Source: Achromobacter sp. Marseille-Q4962 (GTDB taxonomy: Bacteria > Pseudomonadota > Gammaproteobacteria > Burkholderiales > Burkholderiaceae_B). From it: a stretch of DNA of 64,000 bases. The stretch is from positions 62,001 through 126,000 of the forward strand of contig NZ_CALSFU010000007.1 of NCBI RefSeq assembly GCF_943737005.1, read 5' to 3'. Shown piece by piece: positions 41,893-52,372 of this stretch (positions are counted from its first letter, which is position 1; every line of letters begins with the position of its first letter). The notes under the pieces are model-generated. The model did no database searches. It saw nothing but the letters and a program-made list of their open reading frames with translations, and was not told the origin of the DNA. The translations under genes were made by a program, and so were the position numbers.

Positions 41893-42747
41893 TTACTTGC
41901 GGAACATGTTGCGGGCGACGATGTTGATGCCCAGCACCAGCAGGGTGATCAGCGTGGCGCCGGCCCAGGCCAGGTTGTTCCAGTCCTTGAAGGGGCTGGC
42001 CGCGTACTGGTAGATGACCACGGGCAGGTTCGCCATCGGCGCGTTCATGTTCAGCGACATGAACTGGTTGGACAGCGCGGTAAAAAGCAGCGGCGCGGTT
42101 TCGCCGGAAATGCGGGCGATGGCGAGCAGCACTCCGGTGATGATGCCGGTCTTGGCGGCGCGATAGCACACCATGGTGATCATGCGCCACTTCGGGCAGC
42201 CCAGCGCCGCGGCGGCCTCGCGCAGGCTGTTGGGCACCAGCAGCAGCATGTTGTCGGTGGTTCGCACCACCACCGGAATCACCAGGATGGACAGCGCCAG
42301 GGCGCCGGCCCATCCGGAATAGTGGCCCACCTGCGCCACGTAGATGGCGTAGATGAAGAGGCCGATGATGATGGACGGCGCCGACAGCAGCACGTCGTTG
42401 AGAAAACGCGTGGCCGGCGCGAGCCAGCCGCGCTGGCCGTATTCGGCGAGGTAGGTGCCCGCCAGGATGCCCACCGGCGTGCCGATCAGGGTGCCCACGC
42501 CCGCCATGAGCAGGCTGCCGATCACGGCGTTGAGCAGGCCGCCCTGCTGACCCGGCGGCGGCGTGATTTCGGTGAACAGCGTCAGCGACAGCGCCGGCGC
42601 GCCCTTCACGAGCAGCGTGAGGATGATCCAGAAGAGCCAGAACAGGCCGAAGGCCAGCGTGCCCAGCGAGATGCCCAGCATGACGCGGTTGACGATTCGG
42701 CGCCGGCGATAGATGCCGTTCTGCATGTTGAGGACGGAAACAGCCAT
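41893..42747 (-). CDS. pstA: Phosphate ABC transporter permease
   Basis: A 284-residue membrane protein with about six helices and the permease EAA loop ([10 protein letters not shown]). The cytoplasmic start R-R-R-R-I-V-N-R and T-Y-L-A-E-Y-G match PstA. With PstC it forms the phosphate channel, driven by PstB. It lies 17 bp after pstC and 47 bp before pstB in one transcription unit. The frame is open upstream into pstC, but the ATG at 42747 is where family similarity starts. Confidence 0.96.
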   Translation of the reverse strand: MAVSVLNMQNGIYRRRRIVNRVMLGISLGTLAFGLFWLFWIILTLLVKGAPALSLTLFTEITPPPGQQGGLLNAVIGSLLMAGVGTLIGTPVGILAGTYLAEYGQRGWLAPATRFLNDVLLSAPSIIIGLFIYAIYVAQVGHYSGWAGALALSILVIPVVVRTTDNMLLLVPNSLREAAAALGCPKWRMITMVCYRAAKTGIITGVLLAIARISGETAPLLFTALSNQFMSLNMNAPMANLPVVIYQYAASPFKDWNNLAWAGATLITLLVLGINIVARNMFRK

Positions 42748-42764
42748 GTTTTTTCCTTGGAGCC

Positions 42765-43781
42765 TCAGGTCTTGCGGCCTTCGCCGGCCGCCAGGCGGAC
42801 CAGCAGCATTTTCGACAGCGCCAGCACCACGGTGGTGATGAGGAACAGGATCAGGCCCAGTTCCAGCAGCGCGGATTTCTGGATGCCGCCCGCTTCGTTG
42901 AATTCGTTGGCGAGCGCGGAAGCAATGGAGTTGCCCGGCGAGAAGAGCGAGCCGGACCACTTGAAGGCGTTGCCGATCACGAAGGTGACCGCCATGGTTT
43001 CGCCCAGCGCGCGGCCCAGGCCCAGCATGATGCCGCCGATGACGCCCGACTTGGTGAAGGGCAGCACCACGCGCCACATCACTTCCCAGGTCGTGCTGCC
43101 CAGGCCGTAGGCGGATTCCTTGAGCATGGCGGGCACCAGCTCGAACACGTCGCGCATCACCGCGGCAATGAAGGGAATAATCATGATGGACAGGATCAGG
43201 CCCGCGGTGAAGATGCCGATGCCGAAAGGCGGCCCGGCGAACAGGCCGCCGATCACGGGCACGCTGCCCAGCGTGGCGATGAGGAACGGCTGCACGTGCT
43301 GCTGGAACACCGGCACGAATACGAACAGGCCCCACATGCCGTAGATGATGGAGGGAATGGCGGCCAGCATTTCGACGGCGGTGCCCAGCGGCCGGCGCAG
43401 CCAGGCCGGCGACAGCTCGGTCAGGAAGATGGCGATGCCGAAGGACACGGGCACGGCGATGATGAGCGCGATGGCCGAGGTGAGCAGGGTTCCGATGATG
43501 GGAACCACCGCGCCGTAGCTCTGCTTGACCGGATCCCAGTCGTTCAGCCACAGGAACGAGAGCCCGTACTTGGCCAGGGTTTCACGGCTGCCGTAGACGA
43601 GCGACACCATGATGGCCGCCAGCAGGATGAACACCAGGAAGGCGAACAGGCGGGTGAGATTCTTGAACAGCGCATCCATCAGCGCGTTTTTGCTTTGCTT
43701 CATAGGCGAAGGCGTGCCGGTAGTCACGGAGTCCGCCCCGGAAGGCGAAAGCGGCACACTATTATCCATTACCGCGCTCAT
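42765..43781 (-). CDS. pstC: Phosphate ABC transporter permease
   Basis: A 338-residue membrane protein, partner of PstA. A Ser/Thr-rich cytoplasmic N-terminus (about 45 residues) precedes the first helix ([17 protein letters not shown]). [19 protein letters not shown] and the EAA-like E-S-A-Y-G-L-G are PstC marks. The ATG at 43781 gives the full N-terminus; a second ATG at codon 5 is possible. Confidence 0.96.
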   Translation of the reverse strand: MSAVMDNSVPLSPSGADSVTTGTPSPMKQSKNALMDALFKNLTRLFAFLVFILLAAIMVSLVYGSRETLAKYGLSFLWLNDWDPVKQSYGAVVPIIGTLLTSAIALIIAVPVSFGIAIFLTELSPAWLRRPLGTAVEMLAAIPSIIYGMWGLFVFVPVFQQHVQPFLIATLGSVPVIGGLFAGPPFGIGIFTAGLILSIMIIPFIAAVMRDVFELVPAMLKESAYGLGSTTWEVMWRVVLPFTKSGVIGGIMLGLGRALGETMAVTFVIGNAFKWSGSLFSPGNSIASALANEFNEAGGIQKSALLELGLILFLITTVVLALSKMLLVRLAAGEGRKT

Positions 43782-43897
43782 GGATGGACTTTCCTCGGGA
43801 AAACAGGGGTTCGTTCTGCTCGGGCAAGGCCGGCGACGCGGGGCGGGCCGGCCGCAAGGCGGACGGCGCGAGGCATGGCGCCCCGCGCCGGCACGCT

Positions 43898-44938
43898 TTA
43901 TTGCCAGACGGGCTTGCCGTCGGCGGACTTGATCTCGCCCCAGGCGCCGCGGATTTCCTTGGTGACCGACTCCGGCAGCGGCACGTAGTCCAGGGCCTCG
44001 GCCGACTTGGCGCCGTTCTTGAACGCCCAGTCGAAGAACTCCAGCACCGCCTTGCCCTGCGCCGGCTTGTCCTGCACCTTGTGCACCAGGATGAAGGTGG
44101 CGGCGGTCACGGGCCACGAATCGGCGCCCGGCTCGTTGGTCAGCACCACGCCCATGCCCGGCGCGCTCTTCCAGTCGGCGTTGGCGGCCGCGGCGGCGAA
44201 CGCCTTCTGCTCGGGCTGCACGAACTTGCCGTCCTTGTTCTGGAGCTGCGTCCACGCCAGCTTGTTCTGCTTGGCGTAGGCGTATTCCACGTAGCCGATG
44301 GAGTTCTTGAGCTGGCCCACGTAGGCGGCCACGCCTTCGTTGCCCTTGCCGCCCTGGCCGGTGGGCCACTTCACGGCCTTGCCCTCGCCCACCTGCTCTT
44401 TCCACTCGGGCGAAACCTTGGACAGGTAGTTGGTCCAGCCGAAGGTGGTGCCCGAACCGTCGGAGCGATGCACCACCACGATGTCGGCGGCGGGCAGCTT
44501 CAGGCCGGGGTTGAGCGCCGTGATGGCGTTGTCGTTCCACTTCTTGACCTTGCCCAGGAAGATGTCGGCCAGGACCTTGCCCGAGAGCTTCAGCTTGCCG
44601 GGCTCCACGCCGTCGATGTTCACCACGGCCACGGTGCCGCCGATCACGGCCGGGAACTGCAGCAGGCCGTTCTTGTCGAGGGCGTCGGCCTTCATGGGAT
44701 CGTCCGAGGCGCCGAAGTCCACGGTCTTGGCGATGATCTGCTGCTGGCCGCCGCCCGAGCCGATGGACTGGTAGTTCACGGCATTGCCGGTGGCCGCCTT
44801 GTAGTCGGAGGCCCACTTGGCGTAGACGGGATACGGGAAGGAGGCGCCCGCGCCGGTGACGTTGGCGGCCTGGGCCGCGAACACGGCGGCGCTCAGCGCG
44901 ACGCCCACGGAAACTTGTTTGAAGACGCGTTTGAACAT
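43898..44938 (-). CDS. pstS: Periplasmic phosphate-binding protein
   Basis: A 346-residue binding protein with a signal peptide cut after A-A-Q-A-A (about residue 25). The phosphate site is visible in [16 protein letters not shown], the D-F-G-A-S-D-D-P loop and R-S-D-G-S-G-T-T. It is the first gene of pstSCAB, with a Pho box and a -10-like element upstream. Confidence 0.97.
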   Translation of the reverse strand: MFKRVFKQVSVGVALSAAVFAAQAANVTGAGASFPYPVYAKWASDYKAATGNAVNYQSIGSGGGQQQIIAKTVDFGASDDPMKADALDKNGLLQFPAVIGGTVAVVNIDGVEPGKLKLSGKVLADIFLGKVKKWNDNAITALNPGLKLPAADIVVVHRSDGSGTTFGWTNYLSKVSPEWKEQVGEGKAVKWPTGQGGKGNEGVAAYVGQLKNSIGYVEYAYAKQNKLAWTQLQNKDGKFVQPEQKAFAAAAANADWKSAPGMGVVLTNEPGADSWPVTAATFILVHKVQDKPAQGKAVLEFFDWAFKNGAKSAEALDYVPLPESVTKEIRGAWGEIKSADGKPVWQ

Positions 44939-45027
44939 CAGGGGTTCCTTCTGTGCTCGTTGGAGGAGTCCGGACGGGCTGTTTGGCCGCCCGCCTTTCT
45001 GCGACCCACGCATCTTAGGAGCTCAAC

Positions 45028-45045
45028 GTGACAGGATAGTGACAG
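45028..45045 (-). promoter_or_regulatory. Pho box of the pst operon
   Basis: On the minus strand CTGTCAC-TATC-CTGTCAC is a two-unit Pho box (consensus CTGTCAT-N4-CTGTCAT). A -10-like TAAGAT sits about 11 bases further, the spacing used by PhoB-dependent promoters in place of a -35. Confidence 0.85.
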
Positions 45046-45054
45046 TCATGTAGG

Positions 45055-45155
45055 ACCACCCCCGAAGCGCCTGCGGCGCTTCCCCCTCGAGGGGGCGCGC
45101 CTGCGGACCGGCGAAGCCGGATCCGCGGCGCCCGGCTTGGGGCGGGCGGCTCGCG
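45055..45155. repeat. REP-like palindromic intergenic element
   Basis: A compact block of nested inverted repeats: GAAGCGCC/GGCGCTTC at 45064-45082, CCCCCTCGAGGGGG at 45082-45095, and GCGGACCGGC/GCCGGATCCGC around GAA at 45102-45126, bounded by CCCCCGAAGC and GCTTGGGG. From memory, closely similar blocks are dispersed through Burkholderiales genomes between genes. It may also end ppk and pst leader transcription. Confidence 0.7.
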
Positions 45156-45199
45156 GCGCGCGGCGGAACCCGTCCCCTTATTCGCCGCGTCCTTCGGGC

Positions 45200-47287
45200 T
45201 CAGGTGCCGAGTTTCTGCATCAGAAACTGGTGCAGGTTGAAGGGTTCGCGGCGGCTGCGGACGCGGACGTAGTCGCCATTGGGCTGTTGCTGCCAGGCGA
45301 GCTGGTTGTCGCGCAGGGCGTAGGTGAAGGCTTCGTCGATGACGCGCTTCTTGAGCGACTTGTCGTAGATGGGAAAGGCGACTTCGACGCGGCGAAAGAA
45401 GTTGCGGTCCATCCAGTCGGCCGAGGAGAGGTATACGGTTTCGGCGCCGTCCGCGTAGAAGTAGAAGACCCGGGAGTGTTCCAGGAAGCGCCCCACGATG
45501 GAGCGCACGCGGATGTTCTCGGACAGGCCCGGCACGCCGGCGCGCAGCGCGCATACGCCGCGCACGATGAGGTCGATTTTCACGCCGGCCTGGCTGGCCT
45601 TGTAGAGCTCCTCGATGACGCGCTCTTCGAGCAGCGAGTTCATCTTGGCCATGATGCGCGCGCGCTTGCCGGCCTTGGCGGCGCGCGCCTCGGCGCGGAT
45701 GGCCGCGACCATGCCGTCGTGCAGCGTGAAGGGCGACTGCAGCAGCGCCTTGAGCGAGCGGCGGGCGCCCAGGCCGGTGAGCTGGGTGAACACCTTGTCC
45801 ATGTCTTCGCACAGGCGGGGGTCGGCGGTCAGCAGGCCGAAGTCGGTGTAGAGCCGCGCCGTGCGGGGATGGTAGTTGCCCGTGCCGAGGTGCGCATAGC
45901 GGCGCAGCCGGCCTTTTTCGCGGCGCAGCACCAGGGCCATCTTGGCGTGGGTCTTGTGCGCCACCACGCCGTACACCACGTGCGCCCCCACCTCCTCGAG
46001 GCGGGCCGCCCAGTTGATGTTGGTCTGCTCGTCGAAGCGCGCCATCAGCTCCACCACCACCGTCACTTCCTTGCCGGCCCGCGCCGCGGCCAGCAGGATC
46101 TTCATCAGCTCGGAATCCTCGCCGGTGCGGTAGATGGTCTGCTTGATGGCCATGACGTCCGGGTCCAGCGCGGCGGCCGTCAGGAAATCGATGATGGGCT
46201 GAAACGACTGGTAGGGATGGTGCAGCAACCTGTCCTGCTCGGCCACCGCGGCGAACAGCTCGGCCGGCTTGTCGCCCACCCGGTCGAAGGGCGCCGGCAC
46301 CGGCGCGCGGTAGTCGGGAAACAGCAGATCGGGCCGTGCTGTGGCGTTGCACAGCTGCATCAGGCGGCTCAGGTTCACCGGCCCCGACACGCGGTAGGTG
46401 TCGGCGGGCTGCAGCGAGAACTCCCGCTGCAGGAAGGTTTCCAGTTCCACTGGCGTGAGCTTGTCGATTTCCAGGCGCACGGCCGCGCCGAAATTGCGCT
46501 GCGACAGCTCGCCCTGCAGGGCGTGGCGCAGGTTGGTGACTTCTTCCTCGTCCACGAAGAGGTCGCTGTTGCGCGTGACGCGCCACTGGTAGCAGCCCAG
46601 CATTTCCAGGCCCGGGAAGAGCTCTCCCACGAACGCCCGCAGCAGCGAGGTGAGCAGGATGTAGCCCTCGGGATGGCCGGACAGCGCCTCGGGCATCTTG
46701 ATCAGGCGGGGCAAGGCGCGCGGCGCCTGCACGATGGCGATGGATGCCTGGCGGCCGAACGCGTCGGCGCCCGAGAGCGACACGATGAAGTTCAGGCTCT
46801 TGTTGTAGACGCGCGGAAACGGGTGCGCCGGATCGAGCCCGATGGGCGTGAGCAGCGGCATGACGTCGCGGCTGAACACCTCGCGCGCCCATTCCTGCTG
46901 CTCGGCGTTCCATTCGGAGGCATGGTGCAGCACCACGCCCTCGGCGTGCAGCGCGGGCAGGATGGCGTCGTTGAGCAGCGCGTACTGGCGCGCCACCAGT
47001 TCGTGCACCGCCTTTTGCACCGCGTCGAAGGACTGGTCCGGCGTCATGCCGTCCGGCCCCACGAGATTGGGCGATTGGCGCTGCTGCTCCTTCAGGCTGG
47101 ATATCCGGATCTCGAAGAACTCGTCCAGGTTGGAACTGACGATGCACACGTAGCGCAGCCGTTCCAGCAGCGGCGTCGAGGGGTTCTCCGCCATCGCCAG
47201 CACGCGTTCGTTGAATTTCAGCAGCGAAAGCTCGCGGTTCAGCAGCGCGGGCTCGGCGGGCGGGCGAGAAGTCATTCCGGATTCCAT
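45200..47287 (-). CDS. ppk: Polyphosphate kinase 1
   Basis: A 695-residue enzyme that makes polyphosphate from ATP and can run in reverse. The N-terminal domain has L-L-N-R-E-L-S-L-L-K-F-N-E-R-V, the head domain follows, and the catalytic domains include A-R-F-D-E-Q-T-N-I-N-W-A, Y-A-H-L-G-T-G-N-Y with the autophosphorylated His, and the second His region S-R-V-F-Y-F. Length is standard. It diverges from ppx and lies next to the pst operon; the site at 47324 suggests PhoB control. ATG codons at 47287 and 47275 are both possible. Confidence 0.97.
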   Translation of the reverse strand: MESGMTSRPPAEPALLNRELSLLKFNERVLAMAENPSTPLLERLRYVCIVSSNLDEFFEIRISSLKEQQRQSPNLVGPDGMTPDQSFDAVQKAVHELVARQYALLNDAILPALHAEGVVLHHASEWNAEQQEWAREVFSRDVMPLLTPIGLDPAHPFPRVYNKSLNFIVSLSGADAFGRQASIAIVQAPRALPRLIKMPEALSGHPEGYILLTSLLRAFVGELFPGLEMLGCYQWRVTRNSDLFVDEEEVTNLRHALQGELSQRNFGAAVRLEIDKLTPVELETFLQREFSLQPADTYRVSGPVNLSRLMQLCNATARPDLLFPDYRAPVPAPFDRVGDKPAELFAAVAEQDRLLHHPYQSFQPIIDFLTAAALDPDVMAIKQTIYRTGEDSELMKILLAAARAGKEVTVVVELMARFDEQTNINWAARLEEVGAHVVYGVVAHKTHAKMALVLRREKGRLRRYAHLGTGNYHPRTARLYTDFGLLTADPRLCEDMDKVFTQLTGLGARRSLKALLQSPFTLHDGMVAAIRAEARAAKAGKRARIMAKMNSLLEERVIEELYKASQAGVKIDLIVRGVCALRAGVPGLSENIRVRSIVGRFLEHSRVFYFYADGAETVYLSSADWMDRNFFRRVEVAFPIYDKSLKKRVIDEAFTYALRDNQLAWQQQPNGDYVRVRSRREPFNLHQFLMQKLGT

Positions 47288-47323
47288 ACGGGGCGAGAAA
47301 GCGGCAAGTTTTACGGCAATAGC

Positions 47324-47341
47324 GTGACGGTTCTATGACAT
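47324..47341 (-). promoter_or_regulatory. Pho-box-like site upstream of ppk
   Basis: On the minus strand ATGTCAT-AGAA-CCGTCAC matches the Pho box form with two changes per pair of half-sites, 36 bases before the ppk start. Weaker than the pst box. Confidence 0.6.
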
Positions 47342-47449
47342 GCGGCACGACATAAGATACGCCAAAACCGGGACACATGACACAGGCGGCATGCGCGCCC
47401 GTAACCGGCAAGCCGCTGTTTCATAAGCGAAAACCCCGCCCGGGCGGCG

Positions 47450-47472
47450 CTGTCACATGGGATATCTATAAT
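47450..47472 (+). promoter_or_regulatory. ppx promoter with a Pho half-site
   Basis: A perfect -10, TATAAT, at 47467-47472 is preceded at ten bases by CTGTCAC, a Pho half-site in the position PhoB uses. The second half-site upstream is not recognisable, so control may be basal or weak. Confidence 0.5.
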
Positions 47473-47504
47473 CAGCCCACCTTCACGCCTATTTCACGAG
47501 CCGC

Positions 47505-48992
47505 ATGGATCAATTACTGGCCGCGGTGGACCTGGGGTCCAACAGCTTTCGCCTCTCCATCGGGCGCATCGTCCAGCAGGACGGCACCCCGCAGATCTAC
47601 CAGATCGACCGCCTCAAGGAAACCGTGCGCCTGGCCGCCGGGCTGGACGCCAACAAGCGTCTGAGCGACGAAGCCATCGACCGTGCGATATTGGTGCTGG
47701 AACGCTTCGGCGACCGCCTGCGCAGCTTCCATCCCAACCGGGTGCGGGCCGTGGCCACCAATACCTTCCGCGTGGCGCGCAATACCTCCGACTTCCTGCC
47801 GCGCGCCGAAAAGGCGCTGGGATTCCCCATCGAAGTGATCGCCGGCCGCGAAGAGGCCCGCCTGATCTACACCGGCGTGATCCACACGCTGCCGCCCTCG
47901 CCCAACAAGCGCCTGGTGATCGACATCGGCGGCGGCTCCACCGAGGTCATCATCGGCAAGGGGCTGGAACCCGGTCTGATGTCCTCGCTCTATATGGGCT
48001 GCGTGAGCTACAGCCGCCAGTTCTTTCCCGACGGCGTGGTGGACGCGCACCAGATGAAGCTGGCCGAGCTGGCGGCGCGCCGGGAAATCGAGGTGATCGC
48101 CAAGCAGTACCGCAAGATGGGCTGGAAAGAAGCCTACGGCTCTTCGGGCACGGCCAAGGCGCTGTTCGCCATTCTCACCGAATGCCGGTTTTCCGACCGC
48201 GGCATCACCCGCGCCGGCATGGCCAAGCTGAAAGACCGCATCATCCGCTCGGGGCGGGTCATTCCTTCGGAGCTGCCCGGCATCAAGATCGAGCGGGCCG
48301 ACGTGCTGCCCGGCGGGCTGGCGATCATGAGCGCGCTCTTCGACGAGCTGGGCATCGACGTGATGCACACGGGCGACGGGGCGCTGCGCCTGGGCGTGCT
48401 GTACGACCTGCTGGGCCGGGACGACGAGCACGACAAGCGCGACGAATCGGTGCGGCAGTTCATGAAGCGCTATCACATCGACGTGATCCAGGCGCGCCGC
48501 GTGCGGCACGCCGCGCTCACGCTGTTCGACGCCATGATGCCCGAGGGCTCCGAGCGCGCCGAGCTGCACGCCGCGCTGGGCTGGGCGGCCGATTTGCACG
48601 AAGTGGGGCTTTCGATCGCCCATAACGCCTATCACAAGCACACGGCCTACGTGCTGGAGAACGCCGACATGCCCGGCTTCTCCCGCGCCGACCAGCAACT
48701 GCTGGCCATGCTGGCGCTCGCCCACCAGGGCAAGCTGGGCAAGCTGGAAAACCTGGTGCGCACGCAGGGCCAATGGGTGGCCATCCTGAGCCTGAGGCTG
48801 GCCGTGCTGCTGTTCCGCCGGCGCGAAGAAATCGAGCCGCTGCCGCTGTCGGCATCGGTGCGCAACCGCTCTATCGTGGTGCGGGTGGACCGCCAATGGC
48901 TGAGCGAGCACCCGCTTACCGACTTCACCCTGCGCGCCGAGGAGGCGGAGTGGTCGAAGGTGGGTTTCTCGTTCGAGCTGCTGGAGTTCTGA
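47505..48992 (+). CDS. ppx: Exopolyphosphatase (Ppx/GppA)
   Basis: A 495-residue phosphatase that removes terminal phosphate from polyphosphate. The sugar-kinase-fold N-terminal half has V-D-L-G-S-N-S-F-R-L-S-I-G, G-R-E-E-A-R-L-I-Y-T-G-V and I-D-I-G-G-G-S-T-E. The C-terminal half (about 320-495) is the HD-like helical domain with A-L-G-W-A-A-D-L-H-E-V-G. It diverges from ppk, a common pairing of opposing activities. Confidence 0.95.
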   Translation: MDQLLAAVDLGSNSFRLSIGRIVQQDGTPQIYQIDRLKETVRLAAGLDANKRLSDEAIDRAILVLERFGDRLRSFHPNRVRAVATNTFRVARNTSDFLPRAEKALGFPIEVIAGREEARLIYTGVIHTLPPSPNKRLVIDIGGGSTEVIIGKGLEPGLMSSLYMGCVSYSRQFFPDGVVDAHQMKLAELAARREIEVIAKQYRKMGWKEAYGSSGTAKALFAILTECRFSDRGITRAGMAKLKDRIIRSGRVIPSELPGIKIERADVLPGGLAIMSALFDELGIDVMHTGDGALRLGVLYDLLGRDDEHDKRDESVRQFMKRYHIDVIQARRVRHAALTLFDAMMPEGSERAELHAALGWAADLHEVGLSIAHNAYHKHTAYVLENADMPGFSRADQQLLAMLALAHQGKLGKLENLVRTQGQWVAILSLRLAVLLFRRREEIEPLPLSASVRNRSIVVRVDRQWLSEHPLTDFTLRAEEAEWSKVGFSFELLEF

Positions 48993-49140
48993 CGCCTCGC
49001 CCGCCGGACGCGCGCATTCGTTCAAAAAGGCAGGAAGTCCGCCTGGCGCTGCAACCGGCGCAATTCCAGGCGCACGGGCCGCGTCGCCCGCCGTATCAAT
49101 CTGATCTTTACACGACGGAGCAGGCGGCGCATGGCAGGGT

Positions 49141-49941
49141 CTAGCGCGAGTTCGGAGTGACGGCGGGCAGGCCGAAATGGCGCCGGTAGCGCTCGTCCAT
49201 GCCGTCCATGCGGAGCAGCACGGGGAAGTCGGCGGCGTTGAAGTCCGGGTCCCAGGCGGGCTCGCCGCACACCGTGGCGCCCAGCTTGAGATAGCCCTTG
49301 ATCAGCGGCGGCACCCGCGCCGGCAGGGTGCTGTTGAGCTTTTCCACCGGATAGCGGTGCAGCGGCTTGACGCAGGGCTCGCCGACGCGGGGCAGCTGGG
49401 GCAGCACGGTGCGCCAGACCTCGGCGGCGGTGACGCCGTCGTCGCGCAGGCTGACGCTGGCGCAGCCCAGCACGTACTGGTAGCCGCCGCGCCGCAGGTA
49501 TTCGGCCAGCCCCGACCACAGCAACATGATGACCGCGCCGTTGCGGTGATCGGCATGGGTGCACGAGCGCCCCACTTCCACCAGTTCGTCGCGGATGGCG
49601 CCCAGGCCGGAAAGGTCGAATTCCGACTGCGAGTAGTAGCCGCCCGCCTCGCGGGCCTTTTCCGGGGTGAGAATGCGGTAGGTGCCCACCACCCGGCCGG
49701 TATCGAGTTCGCGCACCATCAGGTGCTCGCAGAAAGGGTCGAAACGGTCGCGCTCGATGCCGTCGTGGGCATCGGGGAAAACCGCCCCCATGTCCTCGGT
49801 GAAGACTTCGTAGCGCAGACGCTGGATCTGTTCGATCTCGTCGGCGGTGCGCGCCAGCCCGACGACCAGAACCCGTGAGGCGTGGTCCGCCCACCGTTCT
49901 GCCGAGTTGCGGTCCGGATTGGTGCGTGCTAATTCCAGCAT
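49141..49941 (-). CDS. olsB: L-ornithine N-alpha-acyltransferase (ornithine lipid synthesis)
   Basis: A 266-residue GNAT-related acyltransferase. It has R-Y-E-V-F-T-E-D-M-G-A, the substrate-side D-R-F-D-P-F-C-E-H-L-M-V-R, R-V-V-G-T-Y-R-I-L, and E-V-G-R-S-C-T-H-A-D-H-R, the defining run of the OlsB/hemolysin-like group. OlsB makes lyso-ornithine lipid from acyl-ACP and ornithine; OlsA, not in the window, would finish it. Ornithine lipids replace phospholipids when phosphate is short, so its place next to the phosphate genes makes sense. The 148 bp between ppx and this gene show nothing convincing. Confidence 0.82.
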   Translation of the reverse strand: MLELARTNPDRNSAERWADHASRVLVVGLARTADEIEQIQRLRYEVFTEDMGAVFPDAHDGIERDRFDPFCEHLMVRELDTGRVVGTYRILTPEKAREAGGYYSQSEFDLSGLGAIRDELVEVGRSCTHADHRNGAVIMLLWSGLAEYLRRGGYQYVLGCASVSLRDDGVTAAEVWRTVLPQLPRVGEPCVKPLHRYPVEKLNSTLPARVPPLIKGYLKLGATVCGEPAWDPDFNAADFPVLLRMDGMDERYRRHFGLPAVTPNSR

Positions 49942-50107
49942 TGCGCGATGCTCCTAGAGTGTCCGGCCAGTGTGGACGCCCTGTATGTCAATGACTTGAC
50001 CAATATGTTACGTGACTATGAAGTGTAGTTCGGACGAACCCAGGGGCCTGACAGCCATCCCGACAAAACATTACAAAGCGCGACAGAACAGTGCGGATTC
50101 CTGTGCA

Positions 50108-50139
50108 AAGGCCATTCGCCGTCGCCGGCGAATGGCCTT
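50108..50139. terminator. Long perfect hairpin after glmM
   Basis: AAGGCCATTCGCCG (50108-50121) pairs perfectly with CGGCGAATGGCCTT (50126-50139), a 14-bp stem with a four-base loop. On the minus strand, the direction of glmM, it is followed by TTGC, so the T run is short; a terminator or mRNA-stabilising hairpin. Confidence 0.65.
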
Positions 50140-50162
50140 CGGTCATGCGCGGCGCGGCGGGT

Positions 50163-51512
50163 TCATCCCAGGCTGGCGGCCAGGCGTTCGGCCGACGAAA
50201 CGGCCAGGGCCTCGTCCTCGGCCTCGACCATGACGCGCAGCTTGGGCTCGGTGCCCGAAGCGCGGATGAGGATGCGGCCGCGCCCGCCCAGCTCCGCCTC
50301 CACGGCCTCGCGCGCCGCCGCCAGGCCCGGGTGCGTTTTCCAGTCCAGGCCGGGCGCGAGCGGCACGTTGATCATTTTCTGCGGATACATGCGCAGGTCG
50401 CTCACCCAGTCGGCCAGCGTGGCGTCGTTGCGGCGCAGGGCCGTGAGCACCTGCAGGGCGGCGATGATGCCGTCGCCGGTGGTGTGGCAGTCCAGGCACA
50501 GCAGGTGCCCGGAGCTTTCGCCGCCGTACAGCCAGCCGCGCGCCTGCATCTGCTCCAGCACGTAGCGATCGCCCACGTTGGCCCGGGCAAAGCCCACGCC
50601 CAGGCGCTCCAGCGCGCGCTCGAAGCCGAAGTTGGTCATCAGCGTGCCGACCACGCCCTCGACCGTGCCGCGCTGCATGCGCTCGCGCAGGATGGCGTAG
50701 AGCAGTTCGTCGCCGTTGTAGATGCGGCCGTCGCCGTCGACCATCTGCAGCCGGTCGGCGTCGCCGTCCAGGGCGATGCCGAGCTGGGCGCCGCGCGCCT
50801 TCACTTCCCTGGCGAGCTGGTCGGGGTGCAGCGCGCCCACGCCCTTGTTGATGTTGAAGCCATCGGGGTGCACGCCGATGGCGTGCACGTCGGCGCCCAG
50901 CTCGCGGAACACGTGGGGGGCGATGTTGTAGGCCGCGCCGTGGGCGGCGTCCACCACGATGCTCAGGCCGTTCAGGTCGAGATCGTTGGGGAAGGTGCTC
51001 TTGCAGAACTCAATGTAGCGGCCCTGCGCGTCGTTCATGCGGCGCGCGCGCCCCAGCCCCTCGGAACTCACGCAGCCCAGCTCTTCGTCGAGCGCGGCCT
51101 CGATCTCGGCTTCGAGCTCGTCGGGCAGCTTCATGCCCTGCGCCGAGAAGAACTTGATGCCGTTGTCCTGGTAGGGGTTGTGCGAGGCGCTGATGACGAT
51201 GCCGGCCACCAGGCGCAGCGCGCGCGTCAGGTAGGCCACGGCCGGGGTGGGAACGGGGCCGGCCAGCACCACGTCCACGCCCGCGGCCGACAGCCCGGCT
51301 TCCAGCGCCGACTCGAGCATGTAGCCGGAGATGCGGGTGTCCTTGCCGATGACCACCTGCGGCCGGCCGGCGCCGCGCGCCTTGTCCTTGTAGCTGCGGG
51401 CCAGCACCTTGCCTGCCGCGTAGCCCAGCCGCAGCGCGAAGGCCGCGTTGATCACCGGGCCGCCCACTTCGCCGCGCACGCCGTCGGTGCCGAAATACTT
51501 GCGTTCACTCAT
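50163..51512 (-). CDS. glmM: Phosphoglucosamine mutase
   Basis: A 449-residue enzyme that converts glucosamine-6-phosphate to glucosamine-1-phosphate for peptidoglycan and lipopolysaccharide. Marks: Y-F-G-T-D-G-V-R-G at the start, the active-site Ser in [12 protein letters not shown], the Mg site D-G-D-A-D-R and the phosphate-binding R-A-S-G-T-E-P. It overlaps folP by the ATGA at 51509-51512, in the widespread ftsH-folP-glmM order. The same frame is open upstream inside folP, but the family starts at M-S-E-R-K. Confidence 0.97.
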   Translation of the reverse strand: MSERKYFGTDGVRGEVGGPVINAAFALRLGYAAGKVLARSYKDKARGAGRPQVVIGKDTRISGYMLESALEAGLSAAGVDVVLAGPVPTPAVAYLTRALRLVAGIVISASHNPYQDNGIKFFSAQGMKLPDELEAEIEAALDEELGCVSSEGLGRARRMNDAQGRYIEFCKSTFPNDLDLNGLSIVVDAAHGAAYNIAPHVFRELGADVHAIGVHPDGFNINKGVGALHPDQLAREVKARGAQLGIALDGDADRLQMVDGDGRIYNGDELLYAILRERMQRGTVEGVVGTLMTNFGFERALERLGVGFARANVGDRYVLEQMQARGWLYGGESSGHLLCLDCHTTGDGIIAALQVLTALRRNDATLADWVSDLRMYPQKMINVPLAPGLDWKTHPGLAAAREAVEAELGGRGRILIRASGTEPKLRVMVEAEDEALAVSSAERLAASLG

Positions 51513-52354
51513 GGATTGATTGCTCCTTGTTCGGCCGCCTGCCAGACCTTGAGCGCGTCCACCGTGGCGGCCACATCGTGCACCCGCACGATCGAGGCGC
51601 CGCGGGCCACGCAGGCCAGGGCGGCGGCAATGCTGCCCGGCAGCCGGTCGCCCACGGGCCTGCCGGTGGCCTGGCCTATCATGGTCTTGCGCGACAGGCC
51701 GATCAGCAGCGGATAGCCGGCGCTGCGCAGGCTGGACAGCCGGCGCAGCAACTGGAAATTCTGGTCGGCGGTCTTGCCGAAGCCGAAGCCGGGGTCGAGC
51801 ACGATGCGGCGCGGGTCCACCCACGCGGCGCGCAGCTTTTGCGCCCGCGATCCCAGGAACAGGCCGATCTCGCCGATGACGTCGCTGTACTCCGGCGGCT
51901 CGGCCTGCATGGTGCGGGGCTCGCCTTTCATGTGCATCACGCACAGGCCGCAGCGCGACTGGGCCACCGCCTCGATGGCTCCGGGCTGGCGAAAGCCGTA
52001 GATGTCATTGATCATGTCGGCGCCGGCGTCCAGCGTGGCGCGCATGACCTCGGGTTTGAAGGTGTCGATGGACAGGGGCACGCCGCAGTCGCGCAGGGCC
52101 TCCACCACCGGCAGCAGGCGGGCCAGCTCGTCCTGCGCCGAAACCGGCTCGGCACCGGGCCGGGTGGATTCGCCGCCCAGGTCGAGTATGTGAGCCCCTT
52201 CGTCGATCAGGCGGCGCGCATGCGCCACCGCGGCGTCCGGGTCGTTGTGCCTGCCGCCGTCGGAAAAGGAATCCGGCGTGACGTTGACGATGCCCATGAC
52301 CAGCGGGCGCTCGAGGTCGAACTCGAAGCGCCCGCACAGGAAGTTATTCGCCAT
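51509..52354 (-). CDS. folP: Dihydropteroate synthase
   Basis: A 281-residue TIM-barrel enzyme joining p-aminobenzoate to dihydropterin pyrophosphate, the sulfonamide target. It has [15 protein letters not shown], the loop [18 protein letters not shown] and G-L-S-R-K-T-M-I-G, all standard. It starts 18 bp after ftsH stops and its end overlaps glmM. Confidence 0.97.
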   Translation of the reverse strand: MANNFLCGRFEFDLERPLVMGIVNVTPDSFSDGGRHNDPDAAVAHARRLIDEGAHILDLGGESTRPGAEPVSAQDELARLLPVVEALRDCGVPLSIDTFKPEVMRATLDAGADMINDIYGFRQPGAIEAVAQSRCGLCVMHMKGEPRTMQAEPPEYSDVIGEIGLFLGSRAQKLRAAWVDPRRIVLDPGFGFGKTADQNFQLLRRLSSLRSAGYPLLIGLSRKTMIGQATGRPVGDRLPGSIAAALACVARGASIVRVHDVAATVDALKVWQAAEQGAINP

Positions 52355-52372
52355 GACTCAGGACGGCGGGCC

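Noticed and set aside
50108-50139. An insertion-sequence end or attachment site
   Set aside because: No transposase or target duplication nearby; position after glmM fits a terminator hairpin.
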